A stretch of DNA of 5,037 nt from an uncultured bacterium. GTDB taxonomy: Bacteria > Pseudomonadota > Gammaproteobacteria > Burkholderiales > Burkholderiaceae_F. The stretch's first letter is position 1. Each line of letters starts with the position of its first letter. Location of the stretch: the NCBI GenBank assembly GCA_905215795.1, contig CAJMRV010000133.1, positions 1 through 5,037 on the forward strand. The letters are read 5' to 3'. The translations under genes and the position numbers were made by a program. Positions 1-4,984 of this stretch are shown piece by piece. The notes under the pieces were generated by a model. That model was not told where the DNA came from and made no database searches. It worked only from the letters and a program-made list of their open reading frames with translations.

Positions 1-53
1 TTGGTTTGTGCTCAATCTTTAGGCACGATTCCTAGATACTTCGGGAATTGGGG
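1..53 (+). repeat. Left copy of 53-bp perfect terminal inverted repeat
   Basis: The first 53 bases are the exact reverse complement of the last 53 bases of the window; identity stops at position 54. The repeat is AT-richer than the genes and contains an imperfect dyad (ATTCC at 28-32, GGAAT at 44-48). Only one of its six frames is open: read rightwards from base 1 it gives LVCAQSLGTIPRYFGNWG, and at this end it stops at a TGA at 58-60. Such a repeat at both extremes of a contig would fit the end of an insertion sequence present on both sides, the inverted repeats of a mobile or invertible segment, or an assembly break at a repeat. The repeat itself is certain; I do not recognise its family. 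Confidence 0.97.
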
Positions 54-98
54 TTTTTGATTCTGACGCTGTGAGATTGTTGTCGACCCGATGATTCC

Positions 99-156
99 AG
101 AAGTTCCGGGAGGTTCAGGAGACCTGTTCAGAAGGCCGGGAGGGGATCAGAAGACC
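99..156. repeat. Imperfect direct repeat, two ~26-bp copies
   Basis: Copy one (99-124) and copy two (130-156) both follow the pattern AGAAG, CCGGGAGG, TCAG, AGACC, with small indels between the blocks. The second copy covers the stop codon and the last codons of the flavoprotein gene at 147-1694. It looks like a local duplication at the gene's 3' end. Between the copies, CAGG-AGA-CCTG (116-126) can form a small hairpin, but no T-run follows on the minus strand, so I do not call it a terminator. Confidence 0.6.
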
Positions 157-1694
157 CCGGCCTCCTTGGCGGGAGCGGAACCCTCGGGAGCCACCCCGCC
201 GGCCGCGGCGACGCGGTTCGCGGGCTTCAGGGACTCCGCGGGGGCCTTGGGCGCCGTCGTGCGGGCGGAGGCCCACTTGGCGGCGTTCCTGCCCGCGATG
301 CGGCCGTGGACCACGGCGTCAATCAGGCCGGTCCCTTCGATCCTGTCCTTCCCGAAAATGCCGCCCGTGACCTCGCCCGCGGCGAACACCCCGGGGATCG
401 GAGCGCCGGCCTTGTCGAGGACGGCCGCGTCGGTGTTGATCGAGAGGCCGCCCGGCGTGCTGTGAACGGCCGGCTGGATGTGCACCGCGTAAAGCGGACG
501 ATGCTTGAGCGTGGAGAGCATCGTCGGACGCTCGAAGTCCATGTCGCGGCCGAGCGAAGCAAGCTGGCGGTAGCGGTTCATCGTCAGGGCGAAGACCTCG
601 GGCGAGCAGTGCATGTAGCGTGCGAGCTCCTCGTCGGTCTGGGCCTTCACGAAGTAGCCGTAGCGGGCGTAGTTCTGAAGCACCGGGAGCTTGTCGATGA
701 TCCCCTGGTCGAGGACGAGCCAGGCGTGGCCCGCGGACTTGCTGAGGATGTCGTGCCAGGCCTTGTGCGAGAGTTCGTTGGTGAAGCGGCGTCCCGTCGC
801 GTCGATGAGGACGGCGCCCTCCTGACGGGCCTGGATCGTGATGACGAGGTTCGAATAGGGCATCGTCGTGGCGTGGACCTTCACGTCGTGCATGTCGACC
901 ACCTTCGCCTTCAGGGGGAGAGTGAGCGAGATGCCGTCGCCGAGCGTGCCCGGGAGGTTCGTCGTGGTGAGGCCGAAGTCGCCCGTCGGGGAGATCCCGG
1001 TCATCTTCTCGTTGGCGGCGAAGCCGCCCGTGGCGATCACGACGCTCGGGGCCTCGACTTCATAGTGCACGCCCTTGCTGGTGACCACATTCACGCCGGC
1101 GACGCGGCCGTCGGGACCGATGCGCAGGCTGCTCACGCGGGTGAGCGTCTGGACGGGGATGCGGCGGGATTCGATGCCCTGGAGCAGGGTCTTGACGACC
1201 TCTTCGCCGACCATGACGGAGTTGCCCGCCTGGAACTGGTACGGGGAGGCCGCGGCGAGTCCGTTGGGCGCGAGGTCCGCCCCCTTGGACTGGAGCCATT
1301 CGATGGCGCCCGTCGAATCGTCGACGAGCTGGCGCACGAGCGCCTTGTCGTTTCCACCCTTGCCCTCACGGAGGATCTGGGCCTCGTAGGCGTCGCCCTC
1401 GTCGGCGTCGGCCGTGCTGCGCTTCTTGGCGAGCATGTAGCCCGCGCTCTGCACAGAGTTTCCGCCCACGGTGGGCATCTTCTCGACGACGAGGACCCGG
1501 GCTCCCTGCTCGGAGGCGGAGAGCGCGGCCGTCAAACCGGCGGCTCCGGCCCCCACGACGACGACGTCGAAGTGGTAGACCTGTTTTTCTTTTTCCGGAA
1601 GGCTCGTGAAGGCCTGTGCAGTGGCCGTCAGGCAAAGACACGCGGCGCAAACCGCGGACCCGGTCCGGAGAGCGGCGAAAGCTTTGGAACGCAT
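147..1694 (-). CDS. Exported FAD-dependent reductase, flavocytochrome c / fumarate-urocanate reductase-like flavoprotein
   Basis: This 515-aa protein belongs to the FAD-binding-2 family (fumarate reductase, urocanate reductase, 3-oxosteroid dehydrogenase). These enzymes usually reduce an activated C=C bond in an organic acid that serves as electron acceptor. A Sec signal peptide spans residues 1-28 (cleavage AQA/F), without a twin arginine or lipobox, so a periplasmic location is likely. The mature part opens with the FAD dinucleotide fold GAGAAG (48-53), acidic E71 and GGNS (77-80); ATGGF (221-225) and AGEVTGG (439-445) are further FAD contacts. Aligned by eye to remembered Shewanella Fcc3, H274, R290, H411 and R451 match H365, R381, H504 and R544, but proton-donor R402 becomes K311 and E378 becomes I287. 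There is no CXXCH haem site and no FMN-binding domain, so an electron donor must be encoded elsewhere. The last ~40 residues are Ala/Pro-rich. The ATG start gives a well-formed signal peptide but has no clear Shine-Dalgarno. The family is sure; the substrate is unknown. Confidence 0.93.
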   Translation of the reverse strand: MRSKAFAALRTGSAVCAACLCLTATAQAFTSLPEKEKQVYHFDVVVVGAGAAGLTAALSASEQGARVLVVEKMPTVGGNSVQSAGYMLAKKRSTADADEGDAYEAQILREGKGGNDKALVRQLVDDSTGAIEWLQSKGADLAPNGLAAASPYQFQAGNSVMVGEEVVKTLLQGIESRRIPVQTLTRVSSLRIGPDGRVAGVNVVTSKGVHYEVEAPSVVIATGGFAANEKMTGISPTGDFGLTTTNLPGTLGDGISLTLPLKAKVVDMHDVKVHATTMPYSNLVITIQARQEGAVLIDATGRRFTNELSHKAWHDILSKSAGHAWLVLDQGIIDKLPVLQNYARYGYFVKAQTDEELARYMHCSPEVFALTMNRYRQLASLGRDMDFERPTMLSTLKHRPLYAVHIQPAVHSTPGGLSINTDAAVLDKAGAPIPGVFAAGEVTGGIFGKDRIEGTGLIDAVVHGRIAGRNAAKWASARTTAPKAPAESLKPANRVAAAGGVAPEGSAPAKEAGVF

Positions 1695-1740
1695 ACGGTT
1701 GTGAGGGTTGGATGGTGTTGGAATCGGGCCTCGGTGAAAA

Positions 1741-1790
1741 CCCTATATAACATAGAGTACCAAAATTGGAGATTTGTTGCAAAGAATCTT
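1741..1790 (-). promoter_or_regulatory. AT-rich putative promoter region of the flavoprotein gene
   Basis: Within GC-rich surroundings this stretch is strongly AT-rich and lies 47-96 bases upstream of the flavoprotein start. On the minus strand it reads TATGTTATATAGGG, which offers overlapping -10-like hexamers (TATGTT, TATATA). No good -35 sits at the usual distance; TTGCAA lies 17 bases before a weak TACTCT. A second minus-strand candidate further upstream is TTGACG (1846-1851) with TATGAA (1825-1830), spacer only 15. The location is plausible but the exact hexamers are uncertain. Confidence 0.35.
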
Positions 1791-1945
1791 CCGCGTTCTT
1801 TCAGAAAAACCTGCGCCGCACGCTTTCATAAGAGACGGCCCCTTTCGTCAAACAACGAAACCCATTGATGTCAAAGGACTTTTACATCCACTTACGAATC
1901 CCTCCCGGAATCCCGCCGTGAGCCTCACAAGCGCCAACCCGCAAG

Positions 1946-1966
1946 CCGTTCGAAAAATCCGAACGG
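1946..1966. repeat. 7-bp perfect inverted repeat, possible operator or hairpin
   Basis: CCGTTCG (1946-1952) and CGAACGG (1960-1966) flank a 7-base AT-rich spacer. The form suits a dimeric repressor site in DNA or a small RNA hairpin. The following bases are only partly T-rich (TGTTCTCATTTGTT), so this is a poor intrinsic terminator. It lies near the middle of the divergent region, where a regulator could affect either gene. Confidence 0.45.
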
Positions 1967-2067
1967 TGTTCTCATTTGTTATACGACGATTATCCCGCAT
2001 TAACTTCCGATTATCTCGGCGCCCCCGGCCGGAAGGCCTCCGACGCTCTCAACTCCGCTCCTAGTAA

Positions 2068-2096
2068 GGGTTTATACCCATCCCATTTGGGAGGGT
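2068..2096 (+). promoter_or_regulatory. Two mutually exclusive hairpins, attenuator-like arrangement
   Basis: ACCC at 2076-2079 can pair with GGGT upstream (2068-2071, 4-base loop) or with GGGT downstream (2093-2096). The downstream choice stacks on TCCC/GGGA (2081-2084 with 2089-2092), with one bulged A at 2080, giving about 8-9 base pairs around a short loop. Two structures sharing one strand is the logic of attenuators and riboswitch platforms. No U-run follows, so any switching would have to act through another step. The element lies about 165 bases upstream of the symporter start and matters as RNA only if transcription begins upstream of it. Confidence 0.3.
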
Positions 2097-2142
2097 CACC
2101 ACGCCATCGAGGGAACAAAAGCATTATGTCGTCCTCCGCCGC

Positions 2143-2159
2143 ACGCCTTTTAAAGGCGT
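2143..2159. repeat. 17-bp near-perfect palindrome upstream of the symporter gene
   Basis: ACGCCTTT and AAAGGCGT are perfect 8-base arms around a single T. The palindrome lies about 60 bases upstream of a TATAGT hexamer and 103 bases upstream of the symporter ATG. As DNA it looks like a site for a dimeric regulator. As RNA, an outer stem (CCGCC 2136-2140 with GGCGG 2168-2172) could extend it, and a second GGCGT at 2171-2175 could compete for the left arm. The symmetry is certain; the function is inferred. Confidence 0.5.
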
Positions 2160-2220
2160 CTCCGAAGGGCGGCGTGAATAAGGTGACGGCATCCGGAAGT
2201 CGGGGTTTACACGAATCGGG

Positions 2221-2226
2221 TATAGT
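2221..2226 (+). promoter_or_regulatory. Possible -10 element for the symporter gene
   Basis: TATAGT matches the sigma-70 -10 consensus at five of six positions and lies 36 bases upstream of the ATG at 2262. No recognisable -35 hexamer sits 16-18 bases upstream, and TTTACA at 2206-2211 is too close to serve. If used, the promoter would probably need an activator and would leave the upstream hairpins outside the transcript. Confidence 0.3.
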
Positions 2227-2261
2227 TAGCCTTTCTTCCAAGACACGGAGTGTTCCCTCTC

Positions 2262-3515
2262 ATGCAGAATCCTGCAAGACGCCAGCCGGTGAGCTCGCTC
2301 ACGAAAGGCATGGCCCTCGCCTATCTCCTCGCCATCGTGCTCGGCGTGGCCAACGGTCTCTGGGGGACCGGGTTCACGCACGAGGCCGCCGGCTTCATCA
2401 GCACGATCTTCATCAAGCTCTTCAAGTTCGTCGCGATCCCGCTGATCGCCGTCACCCTGATCACCACCCTTTCGAGCCTCTCCTCCTCGCGTGAATCGGG
2501 CTCGATCTTCGGACGCACGCTCTCCTACACGCTGCTCACGACCGTGATCTCCGCCGCACTCGCCGCCGCGCTCTTCCTCGGGTTCGCCCCCGAGAACGTC
2601 TCGAGCGCCACCGCCGCCGCGGCCGCCGAAGGGACGCTGCCCGCCGCGACCAACCACTCCTACCTCGAGTACGCGCTCTCGGTGATTCCGGACAACTTCG
2701 TGACGCCGTTCTCCACCGGGAACGTCCTCTCGGTGCTCCTGATCGCCGTGGCCGTGGGCCTGGGCATCTCGAAGCTCCCCGCAGGCTCGTCCGAGCAGGC
2801 CACCCTGACCGCCTTCTTCAAGGGCGTCCAGAGCGTGCTCTTCATCCTGGTGCGCTGGCTGATCGCCGTGCTCCCCGTGGGCATCTTCGCCTTCATCTCC
2901 GGCGTGTTCGTCGAGATGGAGGGCGGCATCGAGCTCTCGGGCCTGGGGACGTACTTCGCCGTGATCGTGCTCGCCAACGTGATCCAGCTCTTCATCATCC
3001 TTCCGCTCATCCTCCGGATCCGCGGCCACAATCCGTGGCGCGTCCTCAAGGGGATGTTCCCCGCGCTCGTCGTGGCCTTCTTCTCGAAGTCCTCCACGGG
3101 CACGCTCCCGGTGACGATGAACTGCGCTGAAAAGAACGTGGGCGTCTCCCCGAAGGTCGCCGGCTTCGTGCTCCCCGTGTGCACCACGATCAACATGAAC
3201 GGCTGCGCCGCCTTCATCCTCGTCACGGTGCTCTACCTCATGCAGAACGCCGGCATCGAGATCACGGGCCTCACCGTGGCCACCTGGATCATCGTCGCCA
3301 CCGTCGCCGCCATCGGCAACGCGGGCGTCCCGATGGGCTGCTTCTTCCTCTCGGCGAGCCTGCTCGCGGGGATGAACGTGCCGATCCTCCTGATGGGCGT
3401 GATCCTGCCCTTCTACGCCGTGATCGACATGGTCGAGACGGCCCTCAACGTCTGGAGCGACTCCTGCGTGGCCACCATGGTCGACGGGGACATGAAGAAG
3501 GCGCATCTCGTCTGA
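2262..3515 (+). CDS. Sodium-coupled amino-acid symporter, SDF/DAACS family (SstT-like selectivity residue)
   Basis: This 417-aa inner-membrane protein belongs to the dicarboxylate/amino acid:cation symporter family (GltPh, GltP, SstT), which imports amino acids with Na+ or H+. The family elements appear in order: hairpin HP1 SKSSTGTLPVTM (275-286), the TM7 motif NMNG (311-314, NMDG in GltPh), hairpin HP2 GNAGVPMG (352-359) and the TM8 motif DMVETALN (389-396) with D400. D389, T393, N396 and D400 fit substrate and Na+ positions. The Arg that holds acidic side chains in GltPh (R397) is E392 here, and E. coli SstT also has Glu there, arguing for a neutral substrate such as Ser or Thr rather than Glu or Asp. 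Length is close to SstT (414 aa). I prefer ATG 2262, with GGAG at 2247-2250, over the in-frame GTG at 2250 that overlaps that site. The family is sure; the substrate is tentative. Confidence 0.92.
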   Translation: MQNPARRQPVSSLTKGMALAYLLAIVLGVANGLWGTGFTHEAAGFISTIFIKLFKFVAIPLIAVTLITTLSSLSSSRESGSIFGRTLSYTLLTTVISAALAAALFLGFAPENVSSATAAAAAEGTLPAATNHSYLEYALSVIPDNFVTPFSTGNVLSVLLIAVAVGLGISKLPAGSSEQATLTAFFKGVQSVLFILVRWLIAVLPVGIFAFISGVFVEMEGGIELSGLGTYFAVIVLANVIQLFIILPLILRIRGHNPWRVLKGMFPALVVAFFSKSSTGTLPVTMNCAEKNVGVSPKVAGFVLPVCTTINMNGCAAFILVTVLYLMQNAGIEITGLTVATWIIVATVAAIGNAGVPMGCFFLSASLLAGMNVPILLMGVILPFYAVIDMVETALNVWSDSCVATMVDGDMKKAHLV

Positions 3516-3550
3516 GACACGCCCCTTTGAAAAAAGGCACCCGACCCATG

Positions 3551-3599
3551 AAGGCGTCCACGACGCCCGGAGGCGACTCCGGCGCGAACGGGACGCCTT
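3551..3599 (+). other. Long nested hairpin with GCGA (GNRA) loop between symporter and MFS genes
   Basis: The outer arms AAGGCGTCC (3551-3559) and GGACGCCTT (3591-3599) are perfect 9-bp complements. Inside, CCGGAG (3567-3572) and CTCCGG (3577-3582) close a GCGA tetraloop, and short CG and CGC pairings can fill most of the gap, giving about 20 base pairs in 49 bases. It begins 36 bases after the symporter stop. It could end or protect the symporter transcript, but the bases after it (TCCGTCGTTTCAG) are not a true U-run, so a classic intrinsic terminator is doubtful. Confidence 0.6.
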
Positions 3600-3604
3600 C
3601 CGTC

Positions 3605-3633
3605 GTTTCAGGGGCCCCGCCTTGGACTACAAT
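3605..3633 (+). promoter_or_regulatory. Putative sigma-70 promoter of the MFS gene
   Basis: TACAAT (3628-3633) matches the -10 consensus at five of six positions and lies 17 bases after a weak -35, GTTTCA (3605-3610). A GGGGCCCC palindrome (3611-3618) fills part of the spacer. Transcription would begin near 3640, giving a ~60-base leader. This suggests the MFS gene can be transcribed apart from the symporter gene, whose end is over 180 bases upstream. Confidence 0.4.
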
Positions 3634-3638
3634 GGAAT

Positions 3639-3665
3639 CCGAACAAACCGGACAAGCCGGACGAA
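3639..3665. repeat. Three tandem 9-bp repeats in the MFS leader
   Basis: CCGAACAAA, CCGGACAAG and CCGGACGAA follow each other without gaps, with a fourth start (CC) at 3666. The repeats sit just downstream of the putative -10 and upstream of the MFS ribosome binding site. They may be a simple-sequence expansion or a repeated protein-binding site. The pattern is short enough to be chance. Confidence 0.5.
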
Positions 3666-3701
3666 CCACACACGGCACACCCACTCCCTGAAGGCCCCTC
3701 C

Positions 3702-4904
3702 ATGAAACTCCGTGCGAACCGATTCAAGTCGCCGGTCATGCAGATCGGACTGCTCGCTTTGATCGCGGGCATGGGCCCGTATTCCGCCTCGGCCTACGTG
3801 ACGGCCTATCCGGCCGTGGCCGCTTCGCTCGGCGTCTCCGTGCAGACGATCCAGCACACCCTCACCATCTACCTCTTCTTCTTTGCGGCGAGCTCGCTCT
3901 TCGCGGGTGCCATCGCCGACGCGATCGGACGCAAACGCGCCCTGATTCTCTTCACCCTCGTCTTCCTCGCAGGCTCGATCATCTGCGCCGCCACGCCCGT
4001 CTACGCGGGCCTCATGCTCGGACGCGCCCTCCAGGGGATCGGCGTGAGCGTGGGCGGGATCGTCGCCCAGGCGAGCATCCGCGACCGCTTCACGGGCGCC
4101 GAGGCCGACCGCTACACCGCGCTCATGACCGCCATGTTCGCGATCTCCCCGGGGATCTCGCCGCTGCTCGGCGTCCTGATCACCTCGGTGGCGAGCTGGC
4201 GGGCGATCTTCCTCTCGCTCGCGCTCTACGCCCTCGTCTCCCTCGCGCTCACCGCGCGCTTCTTCGTCGACCCGCTCCCGCCCGGGGAACGCCGTCCGTT
4301 CTCCCTCAGGGAGCTCGCGGGCGACTGGATCCGCGGCCTCGAGCGGCCCCGCTTCTTCGGGGGCGTGCTCGCCCACGCGGGCTCCTTCATGGGGGCCGTG
4401 CTCTATCTCGCCGCCGTCACGAACCTCGCCTTCAACGTGCTCCACGTCGACGTGAAGTTCTTCGTCCTCGAGACGATCCCCCTGATGGCGGTGAGCACGC
4501 TCGGCGCCTTCACCGCGCACATGCTCACGAACCGCTGGTCGCCCGACCGGACGATCGCGACGGGCATGGGCGTGATGTGTCTCGGGGCGCTCGTCGGGGC
4601 GGTGAGCCTCTTCTCATCGCATCCCCTCGAGGGGCTCCTCGCCGCACCGATGCTCTACCAGGTCGGCATGAGCATGGTGAGCCCCCTCATGATGAACGCC
4701 AACATCGGCGACTTCCCTCGCCACCACGCCATCGCCGCCTCCCTCCAACAGACCTTCTGCACGGCCGCCTTCGCATTCTGCTCGGCCACCTGGGTGCCCG
4801 TCACCGAGATGGACGCCGGGGCTTACGTGGCCGTGATGGTGGGCGCCGCCCTGACGGGCGCCTCGCTCTGGACCTACGGCGAGCTGCGGCGCCGGCCCGC
4901 CTGA
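3702..4904 (+). CDS. MFS transporter, Bcr/CflA (DHA1) drug-efflux type, 12 TM
   Basis: This 400-aa inner-membrane protein is a proton-coupled efflux-type major facilitator. About twelve hydrophobic segments are visible, six on each side of a polar loop near residues 188-218. Motif A is GAIADAIGRKRA (69-80) between TM2 and TM3, motif B is GRALQGIG (107-114) with R108 in TM4, and SPGISPLLG (149-157) in TM5 stands where Bcr has its Pro-rich antiporter motif. PLPPGERRPFSLRE (191-204) resembles the loop of E. coli Bcr, and the length is close to Bcr (396 aa). TM1 has no acidic residue: the Asp of the usual SxDMYLPALP segment is replaced by Ser30, so its substrate may differ from classic drug pumps. 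The ATG at 3702 has GAAGG (3690-3694) seven bases upstream, a good ribosome binding site. Promoter-like TACAAT lies at 3628-3633. The family is sure; the substrate is unknown. Confidence 0.92.
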   Translation: MKLRANRFKSPVMQIGLLALIAGMGPYSASAYVTAYPAVAASLGVSVQTIQHTLTIYLFFFAASSLFAGAIADAIGRKRALILFTLVFLAGSIICAATPVYAGLMLGRALQGIGVSVGGIVAQASIRDRFTGAEADRYTALMTAMFAISPGISPLLGVLITSVASWRAIFLSLALYALVSLALTARFFVDPLPPGERRPFSLRELAGDWIRGLERPRFFGGVLAHAGSFMGAVLYLAAVTNLAFNVLHVDVKFFVLETIPLMAVSTLGAFTAHMLTNRWSPDRTIATGMGVMCLGALVGAVSLFSSHPLEGLLAAPMLYQVGMSMVSPLMMNANIGDFPRHHAIAASLQQTFCTAAFAFCSATWVPVTEMDAGAYVAVMVGAALTGASLWTYGELRRRPA

Positions 4905-4925
4905 GGAAGACAGGGACGGCGGACG

Positions 4926-4952
4926 AAAAAAGGGGGACGCAATGCGTCCCCC
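4926..4952 (-). terminator. Rho-independent terminator acting on the minus strand
   Basis: GGGGGACGC (4932-4940) and GCGTCCCCC (4944-4952) form a perfect 9-bp stem around a 3-base loop. Six A residues (4926-4931) precede it on the plus strand, so the minus-strand transcript carries stem then U6, the classic form. On the plus strand the stem lies 27 bases after the MFS stop but has no U-run. It should therefore stop leftward transcription coming from beyond the right edge, and may only weakly end or protect the MFS transcript. Confidence 0.85.
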
Positions 4953-4984
4953 ATGACGGAACGAGGCTCCGGAACCGACGTTGG

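Larger units (their letters stand above)
1695..2261. other. Divergent intergenic region with several dyads, no convincing gene
   Basis: This 567-bp gap separates the minus-strand flavoprotein gene from the plus-strand symporter gene. It is markedly richer in A and T than the genes. It holds AT-rich promoter-like stretches near 1741-1790, a 7-bp dyad (1946-1966), a pair of competing hairpins (2068-2096) and a 17-bp near-palindrome (2143-2159). Open frames that cross it do not use the codon pattern of the neighbours and run into the symporter gene out of frame. I see no tRNA and no riboswitch class I can name. It is large enough for control signals for both genes and possibly a small RNA. Confidence 0.7.

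Noticed and set aside
1614..1694. Cys pair CAAC in the flavoprotein N-terminus as a haem c or lipoprotein site
   Set aside because: It lies inside the signal peptide (residues 16-19), is not followed by His, and does not fit a lipobox.
306..1868. 520-codon open frame on the plus strand opposite the flavoprotein gene
   Set aside because: It is antisense to a clear FAD-family gene, has Arg/His/Asp/Glu-rich low-complexity content typical of shadow frames in GC-rich DNA, and shows no domain.
1865..1874. TTGATGTCAA as an FNR site
   Set aside because: The half-sites are separated by the wrong distance; the FNR consensus needs TTGAT-N4-ATCAA.
2126..2262. Possible Ser-rich leader peptide starting at ATG 2126 (GAGGGA upstream) before an SstT-like gene
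   Set aside because: The frame does not stop before the symporter but runs to about 2494 out of frame with it, and Ser codons are expected from TCC/TCG-rich sequence; no leader-type stop and hairpin follow.
2226..3506. 426-codon open frame on the minus strand opposite the symporter gene
   Set aside because: It is a highly charged, His/Glu/Asp-rich shadow of a well-supported membrane protein, with no recognisable motif.
3521..3537. CCTTT-GAAA-AAAGG hairpin just after the symporter stop as a terminator
   Set aside because: The stem is only 5 bp and AT-rich, and no T-run follows on the plus strand.
3548..3691. 47-codon open frame between the symporter and MFS genes (ATG 3548, AAGG upstream)
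   Set aside because: The protein would be Thr/Gly/Pro-rich without hydrophobic or conserved segments, its codons (GGA, GAA, CAA, ACA) differ from the neighbours, and the stretch is better explained by the hairpin, promoter and tandem repeats.
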